Shown here: piece after piece, positions 1-6,398 of the stretch
Numbering within the stretch: position 1 is the first letter of the stretch
How the letters are laid out: every line of letters begins with the position of its first letter
Assembly (NCBI GenBank): GCA_017473285.1
Contig: JAFULP010000028.1
Span: forward strand, 1-6,398
DNA: 6,398 nt
From: Clostridia bacterium
GTDB lineage: Bacteria > Bacillota > Clostridia > Christensenellales > UBA1242
Reading direction: 5' to 3'
Notes under the pieces: generated by a model
Told to the model about the DNA's origin: nothing
Database searches by the model: none
What the model saw: the letters and a program-made list of their open reading frames with translations, nothing else
Translations under genes and position numbers: made by a program

Positions 1-300
1 AAATTCCGCGTGTATAGTGCAAATAGTAGTAAAAATGGTTTAAATTACAACTCGGGAACATTTACTATAGGTGACGATGTTATTATCGTGTCGGGAGGCA
101 CTTTTAGCTGTACTGATAGTGAGTTGTATATATTGCCATTAAGTACCAGTGCTGGTGGAACGGGATTGACAATTACTTTGTATAGGCCTTCGATTAGCAG
201 TAGTGGTACGTTTAGTTATGCAGTGCTAAATTCAATTTATGAAACGGTGATGAAATCGGGCGGATTGTATATCTTTAACGATATTGATTTAACATCAGGA
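1..300 (+). other. N-terminal visible region, beta-strand rich, possibly beta-helical
   Basis: Residues 1-100 alternate short hydrophobic strands with Gly/Ser/Thr turns, for example GTFTIGDDVIIVSGGTF at about 19-35 and SGGLYIFNDIDLTSG at about 86-100. Such GGxYxxxxDIxLxxG phrases are common at the start of right-handed beta-helix or pectate-lyase-like segments in bacterial surface proteins, which is the basis for the suggestion. No full rung periodicity could be established by eye, and the domain probably begins upstream of the window. It could equally be part of an Ig-like sandwich. Confidence 0.35.
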
Positions 301-3300
301 GATTATTCAACCAATGTTGGCGATGGTAAATACTATAACGGCAATGGTAAATGGGCTGTGATGACATCAGAGCCATCATTTAGTAACGCATTAAATACAA
401 ATATTACATATTCAACCTTAGTATGCACCCCAAGTGATAGTAGTAGCGTAGTTGACTTGCTTGATGTTAGTGAGGATATGTATGGCGAATTTGTAACCGG
501 TGGAACGGCTTCGATAAATTTGTATTATGTAGGGTTCACTTTTATAGAGTATAAGGTATATCAAACAGTATCAGATAACTCTAATGAAACGGGCAGTTAT
601 ACAATGGAAAACTGGTCGTCAGATTTAGATAGTTCAAATTATGTAAAATTGGCATACAACACTTCATATGGCAGTTATAGCAGTGATCCAGTGACAACAA
701 TTAGTGCATCTTCAGTGTTGGAAAGCGCGGAAACATTTACATCAGACAACATGCCAACAATTACATTGAAAAGTACAAATAAAACGGTTTCTAGCCCTAA
801 GGTGAAAATAAGCGAAGACGGAACTAAAATTTATTTTACCAGTATAGATGATTTTGCTGGAATGTATGGCAATATTGAAATTGTGATTAAACCGCAAAGT
901 GGAAGCACTGAAGATGGCGGAGATGAAGGAGGCGGTGGGGAAACGACTGACCCTGATAAACCAGTTACACCTACATCATATAAGATATATATTCATGAAA
1001 ACGGTGGTGTAAGCGTATCCGACCTAGAATATACAGTTAGCGAATCGGAGCAAACGAAAACTTTACCAACAGTAACAAGGTCTGGATATAGATTTAGTAG
1101 ATGGTCAATAACCATAAACTGTACAGACTCGGCATCGCTAAGTGGAAGTACATTAACCATACCTGCGAATGCTACTGGAGATATTACAGTAAAAGCATAT
1201 TGGTCTGCGAGAACATATACAATAAGTTATGTAACAAATGGCGGTACGTGGGTAAGCGGATACACAGCACCAAGCAGTTATAAAATTAGTTCCAGTTCAA
1301 TAACATTGCCAACATCAAGCAATATTACAAAATCTGGTTATACATTTGGTGGCTGGTATACAAATTCATCATTTAGCGGAAGCAAAGTAACAAGTATTTC
1401 AAGTGGCTCGACGGGTAATAAAACATTTTATGCTAAGTGGAATGGTATTGAATACACAATTACAATTCAGGAAAATGGCGGAACAGATGTGACTGATTTA
1501 AAATATACTACAAGTTCTTCAAGCCAAACAAAAACAATTGGTCAAACTACAAAACTGGGTTATACATTTAATATATGGAATTTTATAACCAACACCAATG
1601 GTGGCGATTCAAGTATTAGTGGTAACAGTTTGACAATCCCAGCCAATGCGTATGGAAATATTAGCATAGAAGCGTTTTGGACGGAAAATCAGTATACCAT
1701 TGTAATGTATTCAAACAACACAACAGACGAAACCAAGGATGTGGGAACGGTAAAATATACTCAAGTTGCTCAAATAACTTGGGAAGTAAGTTACAGCGAA
1801 CACGTATTTGTGGGTTGGGCAACAACTGGATATAGCACCACTCAAACATATGCATATGTTGAACAAAACTTTACCACAAGTGATATTGTGGGCGAGTATG
1901 GCACTAAAATATTGCAAGACGGCAAAAATGTGTCGCAGTTGGTACACGGCGACGTTGACGGCAATACCGAGGTTAACATATATGCAATTTGGCTACCTAT
2001 ATATAGTATAACTATTCAAAGCAATGGGGCTGAACTTTATGAAAATGGCGTGAATGTAACTGAAAGCAAAGATTGGTTTGATGTTAAGAACCATTATTAT
2101 AAAGAATATTTGTTATACACTCAATTGGAGCAAGAAATATTTTACGAGCCAACCGCTAGCGGGGAAGGTGTTTATAGGTTATTTAAACATGGCTATTATA
2201 TCGATGCTTGGATTATTAGAGTTGGTTCAACACAATACTATGTAAGCGCAAGTACGCTTACTCCAACAACTTCACAATGGGCAACCACCACCGATATCGC
2301 AAAAACTGTGGTGTCTGGAACAAATATGCAATACTTGCAAGGCAATATTGTGGCAACTCCGCAATGGGAAGCGTTGACATTTGATGTGCGATTTGCAACC
2401 AAGAGCAATGAACGATATAAGGCGGAATATGATACAGAAATTGTTAGTCAGGTTAAATATGACTCAAACTACATAATTAATATTTCTACCAACATAAGCA
2501 AGCCTGCCGATACATATGTTGTGCAAGCGACAGATGTTTTGGGCTATACATTTATATATGCGCATCCATATAATAATGGAGCGTTGGATGAAAGCGTAAA
2601 AATTGTAATTAAGTCGCAGTGGAATTATAAATTAAACTACAAGCAATACACAATTACCGACGCATACAGTAAAGATAGTGGCTGGTATATAGTAGTTGAA
2701 GGATATTATTCACCTGATTTGTATAGACTAAAATTGGATTTACAGTTGCCTTATGATGCTAACTCGCTTATGGAAGTAAATGCTAATGGGTTTACTATGC
2801 AAACCGAAAATATTGACAATTTACAACAAGCATATGCACCTATAATAATAGGAAATGGTGGCTCATATGTTCAATCGGCTAACTATACCGAACGACAAAA
2901 TAAGATTTATGTAGCAGGCAACGAATATTATATTTATTTGTTGCAAGACCAAAAAATTGCGGACGGAAAAATATATGATATTTATCAAGAGGGCAAAGCA
3001 TATAACGACACCACACCAGTTGTGTTGCCAAACTTTGAAATACCATATTATGAGATGCAATATTATTATACATTTAATGATTTATTAAGTGCATATCTAT
3101 ATAAAATGGCGGATGTGGACGCTGAATCTGCACAAGAAGCAACAGAAAAAATTGAAGCGCTTGGTGCTAAGAGCATACCCGATTCAACCGATTGGAATTA
3201 TAGTTATTGCAACAGTAACGAAGATTTAAGTGGCGACTTTAGTTTGAAATTATTCTGGCATCGAAATGAAATAAATCTTACTATCAACAACTTGCTGGAG

Positions 3301-6300
3301 CAAAAGAACACATTTAACGGATATGCTTTAATTGGCGAATATGAAAATATTACGGAAACATTGCAAGACCATTATGTATACAATCTAATTATTTATACTA
3401 AAAATAATGATGTATATAACTATTCTACATACGGATTTAATGATGAAACATTGTTGATTAGCGATAACAAATTTGATTATAGTAGGTTTGTAACATTAAC
3501 TGATGAAGAATTATTGAAGTTAGGAGTTGCTAAGCAAGACGGCAACAACATACGTATATATTTTGGCAACACCTTTACAATTCAAGCGGTGGACCAAAGC
3601 AAAGACCATTCGTTGGATGAATTTATTGGTTACAGATTTGATAGTTACAATTATCAATTAAATAGTACAAATTGTAAAACTGTTGATGAAATTGACGCAT
3701 TTGTAAACAATGGGGTTGATTATCAAGTAGAAGTTGATTTGCGCAATTATGAACACGAATACAATGGCAATACAACAAACTTCTTTGACGATAAAGATAC
3801 AGTTAGCGTTGATGTTAACTTTAGTAAAATTCAATATACATTCAATTATCACGTAACCGACAACGATAATAATGTTAATAGCAAATTTGGCGCTATTAAA
3901 TTCCAACACAAAGAGGACTTGATTGAAAACTATAAGTTTACTTATACAGCGGTGGTGGACAACGATAATGTATTAAGTTCAAGAATGATGCTTAGATTGG
4001 GAAGCGAATTGTATGAATGTCGATTGGTAAACGATTATATTACATCAAGGACTGAAACCGATAGCCAATTGTACGAATTTGTGCTAAATGCAACATATTT
4101 AAGGGAAAGTATTTATCTTAACATAAAAGATAAGCCACTTACTCAGTATTCATCCAACCCAGTACAACTAGTAGGCGATATAAATGCTGTGTGTGGCGAC
4201 ATCGAATTTACTATTAATGTAAATGTAAAAGATGTAAGTTATTTGGAAGACAATAATATTATTAGACAATATACTTTAAGTGATGCTGAAACTAATAAAT
4301 TGTTTACAATAATAGACACAAACAACAATAATGTAAACACAGTTGTTATTGACAATAACTACATTATTAAAATGTTGGCAAAGCAAGATGGGGATGAATT
4401 CCTATACTACTACCAAGACGGCAAACAATATGCTGTTCGTGGACTGTATTTAGGATATTCGCTAAGCCATTCTACTAAATTAGTGGTAAACCAATTTGGA
4501 TATCCAATTGTTGCAATTGATAATATAGCAATGACGGTTAATTATTCTTTGCTAGATGGAAGTGTAAATTATACACAATTTATTGAAGTGGGCTATACAA
4601 ATAGGCATTTAGACTTTTATGTTGAGGTGGCTGAAACTGTTGAAATTGAATTTGAAATTAAATCCAACCAATACGACAAGTTCAAACTTGACCGCCAAAT
4701 ATCCATAAATGACGTGGTGGTGGTAAGCGCACAAGAAGGAGACGCACTTACAGTTAAACGCACATATCTAGGATATCTTGGTCAAGAAAATGTGTTTAAA
4801 TTTATGGGCAACCAACTATATTATTCAAGCGCAAATCTAGTAGCCGACTATGTAGATGATAGTGTTGTTGATGATGAATTTATTATTGATGTAAATAGCA
4901 ATATTAAGTATGTTGTTGGCAATAAGGTTAAAATTATAATTGAATTAATGCCAAAAACATACAATTTGGACGGAATTATTGAATATAATGACGAGCAATT
5001 CAATATTCTTGATTTTGTTAATGTTGTAAATGCTAGCGGGGTAAATATATTTGATACGGTATACGGCGTTGTAATTAAAGCCGACAAAAACAACATTGAC
5101 CCAGTAAACGGTATTTATTATTATGGCGACAAGGTGCTTATCAATTACACGCTAAGCGATAGTGCTAAAAATGACTTTATTGTGTCAGTGTATTGTAACG
5201 ATAGAAAGTTGTATTATAACTATAATCAGTCGGCATATGTTGCTGAATTTACAGGTCAGGATGTTACAATTAAGATTGCGATAGAGGCAAAAACCGACAA
5301 AGTAATATTAACTACTAATATGCCTAATGAATTGATTGCCAATATTTATGCACAAATAAATAATGGTGAAATTGTTGCCATTACAGATGACGACAATACT
5401 CAATCGTATACCGCATTAACTTTGATTAATGGTGATAAGTTGACAGTGTATATTAAATGTAATGTTGGATATAATTTTACAGGCTATTATGAATATCACA
5501 ACAAGCAAGTTTTAGCAAATCAAAATCAGGGCTCGGGCGAATATGAAAGTTATATTAAAGTGACATTATTTGATACGGGATTTGATTTAACTCAATCGGG
5601 TTGGTATTATTTATGGTTTGAAACATTGTCATTAAATGTTGAATTTAAATACTATGTAATTTCTCCTGAAGTTGCCGAAAATGTAGACGCTGGTTATGGC
5701 TATGCTGTATCTGGCGTAATTGATGCAACGGAAGGCAGGGTAAATACATTAATTAAAGGCACGGACAATGTAGGATTTAGATTTGATGGTTACACATATA
5801 TTGCGCCAAAAGGTCAAGAAAATAGCAAAGAATTTGATTTAACTAAGGTGGATGAAACTAGACAAAATTTTGTTCAAGAAGGCGAATTGTTGGATTACTT
5901 GGGGACACTTCCTATAGTAAATAAAGGCTTGAAATTAACAATATATATCAACTATGTTGAGCAGTATGCATTTGACTTAGATTATCAGTCTAATGAAAAT
6001 TTGGTTAATGCAAAAGTGCTTGGTAGCAATAATGATGAGTTGGTGGAAGGCGTTTATTACGACTACGGCACGCAACTTGTAATTGACATCCAAGCAAAAG
6101 ATGTTAAACATTACAAACTGGAAATGACATTGACCAATAAAGATGGGCAAGAAATTATTAGCACATCTACTATGAATAGCGTTGAATTGGCTAAAGATAG
6201 CGTTGTAACTACCAACCTTGGCAATTTGTCAGGATTTATTGCAAATAGGCAGTTGATAAGCAAATATACGATTGCAATCAAAGTATTGGTTGAAAAATAT

Positions 6301-6398
6301 AACACAGTACTAAATCAGAACTTGTATAAGCAAGTTGGGGTAAGCGAAACACCGCAATCGGTAGACTTGCAAAATCAAAGCGATGAGTATTTCCACTT
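1..6398 (+). CDS. Giant InlB B-repeat-containing surface/secreted protein, internal fragment (both ends missing)
   Basis: Frame 1 is open across the entire window: 2,132 codons and two extra bases, with no TAA, TAG or TGA. No start, ribosome binding site, signal peptide or cell-wall anchor is visible, so these must lie outside. Seen directly: a Ser/Thr/Gly-rich N-terminal part, a Gly/Asp/Glu/Pro linker at residues 301-326, tandem modules from residue 327 with the GYxFxxW core and terminal AxW strand of InlB B-repeats, then long divergent beta-rich modules to the end. Cys is rare (9) and no membrane segment is seen, which fits an exported protein. The InlB B-repeat is known as a small beta-grasp-like domain found in tandem in Gram-positive and Bacteroides surface proteins. 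A role in adhesion or as an extracellular stalk is inference; no catalytic motif was recognised. A giant uncharacterised repeat protein is the safest name. Confidence 0.97.
301..900 (+). other. Unassigned Ser/Thr/Tyr-rich beta region before the linker
   Basis: Residues 101-300 are rich in Ser, Thr, Asn and Tyr with very few Arg. The closing part (about 263-298) reads as successive beta strands: a KVKISEDGTKIYFTSI strand pair, then NIEIVIKP just before the linker, a pattern typical of the last strands of an Ig-like or similar beta sandwich. No known family was recognised. It ends sharply at the Gly/acidic linker, so it is probably the end of a separate folded domain. Confidence 0.35.
901..978 (+). 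other. Acidic Gly/Thr/Pro interdomain linker
   Basis: Residues 301-326 contain a DGGDEGGGGETTDPDKP core followed by VTPTS. This is low-complexity, acidic and Gly-rich and then Thr/Pro-rich, the usual composition of a flexible or extended hinge in extracellular bacterial proteins. It separates the unassigned N-terminal part from the repeat array that starts with YKIYIHENGG at residue 327, so it marks a real domain boundary. Confidence 0.8.
979..1203 (+). repeat. InlB B-repeat-like module A
   Basis: Residues 327-401. The module opens with the strand YKIYIHENGG, has DLEYT and EQTKT in the middle, the core SGYRFSRW at 361-368, and closes with LTIPANATGDITVKAYW. Position of the GYxFxxW core and the terminal AYW strand match the InlB B-repeat (Listeria-Bacteroides repeat) plan, and the length of 75 residues is normal for the family. 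It differs from a canonical copy in lacking the GGWY core and in carrying a SGSTLTIPANA stretch, which it shares with module C. Inferred role: structural spacer or binding unit. Confidence 0.78.
1210..1440 (+). repeat. InlB B-repeat (Listeria-Bacteroides repeat, Flg_new type), module B
   Basis: Residues 404-480, the most canonical copy in the window. It has the opening strand YTISYVTNGG, a Thr-Leu-Pro segment (SITLPTSS), the hallmark core SGYTFGGWYTNSSFSG at 345-360 of the local reading plus 81 (absolute residues about 346+80 to 440), and the closing strand KTFYAKW ending at residue 480. These correspond to the family signature YxxxxxxNGG...LPxxxxxxGYxFxGWYxxxxFxGxxV...xxYAxW. Length 77 residues, within the usual range. 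This copy anchors the identification of the surrounding weaker modules. Confidence 0.92.
1450..1680 (+). repeat. InlB B-repeat-like module C (same subtype as A)
   Basis: Residues 484-560. It begins EYTITIQENGG, carries DLKYT and SQTKT, a GYTFNIW core at about 520-526, and ends LTIPANAYGNISIEAFW. Aligned by eye with module A it repeats the same landmarks in the same order and at the same spacing (ENGG, DLxYT, QTKT, GYxFxxW, SGxxLTIPANA, AxW). In the last 22 residues 13 are identical to A, but the DNA is only about 67 percent identical there. The two copies are therefore homologous but old. Confidence 0.8.
1681..1992 (+). repeat. InlB B-repeat-like module D, extended
   Basis: Residues 561-664. 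Opening strand QYTIVMYSNN, core HVFVGWATTGYSTT around 601-614, and terminal strand VNIYAIW at 658-664. FxGWATT followed later by YAIW is a common variant of the Listeria-Bacteroides repeat. The module is about 104 residues, longer than usual because of an insert (TKILQDGKNVSQLVHGD, about 635-651) between core and last strand. It is more like B than like A or C. Confidence 0.72.
1993..2367 (+). repeat. Degenerate InlB-like module E
   Basis: Residues 665-789. Starts YSITIQSNGAELYENG, which resembles the opening strand of A and C, has a weak core KHGYYIDAWII at about 730-740 in place of GYxFxxW, and ends NIVATPQW at 782-789 in place of the AxW strand. At about 125 residues it is far longer than a canonical copy, with extra Tyr/Leu-rich sequence before the core. 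Membership is inferred from start, core and end landmarks and from its position in the array. Confidence 0.5.
2368..2622 (+). repeat. Degenerate InlB-like module F
   Basis: Residues 790-874. A first strand LTFDVRF is followed by a Tyr/Asp-rich stretch, the core LGYTFIYAHPY at about 848-858 where the core Trp is replaced, and a closing strand VKIVIKSQW ending at 874. Length 85 residues is near normal. The GYTF and terminal QW landmarks support a diverged B-repeat, but the opening NGG turn is absent. Confidence 0.45.
2623..3258 (+). other. Long irregular beta-rich segment with Tyr-rich patches, ending in a repeat-like strand
   Basis: Residues 875-1086. The segment begins with strands LNYKQYTITDAY and WYIVVEGYYSP, continues Asn/Tyr-rich, has a Tyr cluster (YYEMQYYYTF) at 1016-1025, then a helix-like stretch, and closes with DFSLKLFW, which resembles the last strand of the preceding modules. 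It may be one greatly expanded module or two fused ones (about 212 residues). No known domain was recognised. Confidence 0.3.
3079..3168 (+). other. Predicted amphipathic helical insert
   Basis: Residues 1027-1056 (DLLSAYLYKMADVD then AESAQEATEKIEALGA) are rich in Ala, Glu, Leu and Lys and lack the alternating beta pattern of the rest. Two successive helix-forming stretches joined by a short Asp turn are likely. It stands out because almost everything around it reads as beta strands. Judged by eye only; function unknown. Confidence 0.5.
3259..3828 (+). other. Divergent beta-rich segment with a weak InlB-like core
   Basis: Residues 1087-1276. Starts NEINLTINNLL and ends DTVSVDVNFSK, both strand-like and matching the boundary pattern of alternating hydrophobics seen elsewhere. 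In the middle, IYFGNTFTIQAVD at 1186-1198 followed by FIGYRFDSYNY at 1208-1218 resembles the 'Y-x-x-G-x-x-V/F-x-I-x-A ... GYxF' order of the divergent InlB B-repeat family. The spacing and length (190 residues) are outside the family norm, so the assignment is tentative. A TLTDEELLKL phrase at 1165-1174 has a partial match at 1425-1434. Confidence 0.3.
3829..4134 (+). other. Beta-rich segment, about 102 residues, unknown family
   Basis: Residues 1277-1378. Opens with IQYTFNYHVTDNDNNVN and ends SIYLNIKDK, in keeping with the module boundary pattern of a strand, an Asn/Asp turn and another strand. It lacks the GYxF core and contains a short basic/Met patch (SSRMMLRLGSELYECR, about 1326-1341), unusual in this Arg-poor protein. 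Its length fits one module of the downstream array, but no family could be assigned. Confidence 0.25.
4135..5040 (+). other. Divergent Asn/Asp/Val-rich beta segment, irregular modules
   Basis: Residues 1379-1680, probably two or more modules without clean borders. Strand-like landmarks include IEFTINVNVKDV (about 1401-1412), NIAMTVNYSLLDG (about 1508-1520), VEIEFEIKSNQYDKF (about 1628 of the local count minus 81) and GNKVKIIIELMPKTYNLDG at 1640-1658. The last matches the 'G-D/N-K-V-x-I' turn-strand motif of the modules downstream. A YQDGKQY phrase near 1471-1477 echoes YQEGKAY near 995-1001. No enzyme motif was recognised; a structural role is inferred. Confidence 0.28.
5041..5292 (+). repeat. 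Divergent module G1 with YYYGDKV motif
   Basis: Residues 1681-1764. After an opening strand VYGVVIKAD, the motif NGIYYYGDKVLINYTLSD at 1703-1720 and a following FIVSVYCNDRKLYYNYN strand pair, it closes with DVTIKIAIEAKT. The order 'G-x-Y-x-x-G-D-x-V-x-I' and then aromatic strand is that of the divergent InlB B-repeat domain. The motif closely parallels EGVYYDYGTQLVIDI in module G4. Confidence 0.45.
5293..5652 (+). repeat. Divergent module G2 with NGDKL...GYNF motif
   Basis: Residues 1765-1884. The best divergent copy: NGDKLTVYIKCNVGYNFTGY at 1810-1829 gives the 'GDxVxIxxxxxxGYxFxGY' layout of divergent InlB B-repeats, with Tyr where the canonical core has Trp. It begins DKVILTTNMPNELIANIY and ends ETLSLNVEFKY. 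A GWYYLWF patch at 1867-1873 holds the only two Trp after residue 1086. Length about 120 residues. Confidence 0.5.
5653..5958 (+). repeat. Divergent module G3 with GFRFDGY core
   Basis: Residues 1885-1986. Opening strand YVISPEVAENV, a core VGFRFDGYTYI at 1924-1934 that corresponds to GYxFxGW with Tyr in place of Trp, and closing strand GLKLTIYINYV at 1976-1986. The 'GDKV' turn is not obvious; GRVNTLIKG at 1912-1920 may be its equivalent. Length about 102 residues. Assigned by core, borders and position between G2 and G4. Confidence 0.42.
5959..6306 (+). repeat. Divergent module G4 with YYDYGTQLV motif
   Basis: Residues 1987-2102. Opening strand QYAFDLDYQSNENLVNAKVLG, the motif EGVYYDYGTQLVIDI at 2016-2030 with a following YKLEMTLTNKDGQEI strand, and a closing strand KYTIAIKVLVEKY at 2088-2100. 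The motif matches that of G1 (NGIYYYGDKVLI) in order and spacing. The GYxF core is reduced to HYKLEM. Length about 115 residues. Confidence 0.42.
6307..6398 (+). other. Start of the next segment, cut by the window end
   Basis: Residues 2103-2132, polar and Gln/Asn-rich (with KQVGVSETPQSVDLQNQSDEYFH). The frame remains open at the last base, so the protein continues. Too short to assign to a module or to a C-terminal anchor region. Confidence 0.6.

Noticed and set aside
1101..1283. Plus-strand 60-codon frame overlapping the repeat array in another frame
   Set aside because: Fully inside modules A and B of the main frame, Tyr/Lys/Cys-rich composition without any recognisable motif; a shadow frame.
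979..1992. DNA-level tandem repeats or a CRISPR array
   Set aside because: The repeats are visible only at protein level; nucleotide identity between copies is low and there are no short exact repeats with regular spacers.
1661..2011. Several short frames (minus 1661-1855 and 1711-1947, plus 1808-2011)
   Set aside because: They overlap each other and the main frame in modules C to E, and only the main frame has recognisable repeats.
2863..3073. Two overlapping minus-strand frames (2863-3060 and 2879-3073)
   Set aside because: Both are antisense to the giant frame, overlap in different frames and show no family features.
3658..3909. Minus-strand open frame of 83 codons with a hydrophobic, membrane-like translation
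   Set aside because: It is antisense to the giant frame. Its Ile/Val-rich character is the mirror of Asn/Asp/Tyr codons on the + strand; no ribosome binding site or family match was seen.
4848..5096. Minus-strand open frame of 82 codons, Ser/Thr/Leu/Ile-rich
   Set aside because: Antisense shadow of the + strand coding sequence with no supporting signal.
6111..6305. Minus-strand frame of 64 codons
   Set aside because: Antisense shadow of divergent module G4; no start signal or recognisable protein.
1..6398. TGA recoding as Trp, or another alternative code
   Set aside because: No TGA occurs in the main frame and all 22 Trp are TGG, so the standard bacterial code explains everything seen.
1..6398. 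Internal promoters, terminators or a gene boundary
   Set aside because: AT-rich hexamers resembling -35/-10 boxes are frequent by chance at this base composition. The frame is continuous and no strong GC-rich hairpin followed by a T-run was noticed.
1..6398. LPxTG sorting signal, signal peptide or leucine-rich repeats
   Set aside because: I looked for them because InlB-type proteins often carry them, but found none in the visible fragment; the relevant ends are outside the window.

Overview
The whole 6,398-base window lies inside one very large open reading frame on the + strand. Frame 1 reads through 2,132 complete codons without a stop and is open at both ends, so neither the start nor the stop of the gene is present. 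The translated protein is rich in Ser, Thr, Gly, Asn, Asp and Tyr. It has only 9 Cys by my count and no hydrophobic membrane segment. This is the profile of a giant secreted or surface-attached repeat protein. No RNA gene, mobile element, CRISPR array or intergenic gap was seen.

Organism: GC content is in the mid-30s percent on sampled lines, A/T-ending codons are common, and the repeats are of the Listeria-Bacteroides (InlB B-repeat, Flg_new) type. This suggests a low-GC Gram-positive bacterium, perhaps an uncultured gut member of the Bacillota. That placement is inference; no marker gene is present. All 22 Trp codons are TGG and no TGA occurs in frame, so there is no sign of TGA recoding.

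Layout in residues of the visible fragment: 1-300 is a Ser/Thr/Gly-rich, beta-strand-rich region of unknown family, possibly partly beta-helical. 301-326 is an acidic, Gly/Thr/Pro linker. 327-664 holds four tandem InlB B-repeat-like modules (A, B, C, D), with B the clearest and A/C a shared subtype. 665-874 holds two degenerate modules that keep a terminal Trp. 875-1680 is irregular, longer, Asn/Asp/Tyr/Ile-rich beta sequence with one helix-like insert. 1681-2102 returns to a fairly regular array of four divergent modules of about 85-120 residues, most with a central 'GD-K/Q-hydrophobic' turn-strand motif. 2103-2132 starts the next segment and runs off the window.

Because only one gene is visible there is no operon context. 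The likely role, inferred from repeat type alone, is a stalk or adhesin-like extracellular protein. Ligand, anchoring and secretion signals all lie outside the window.
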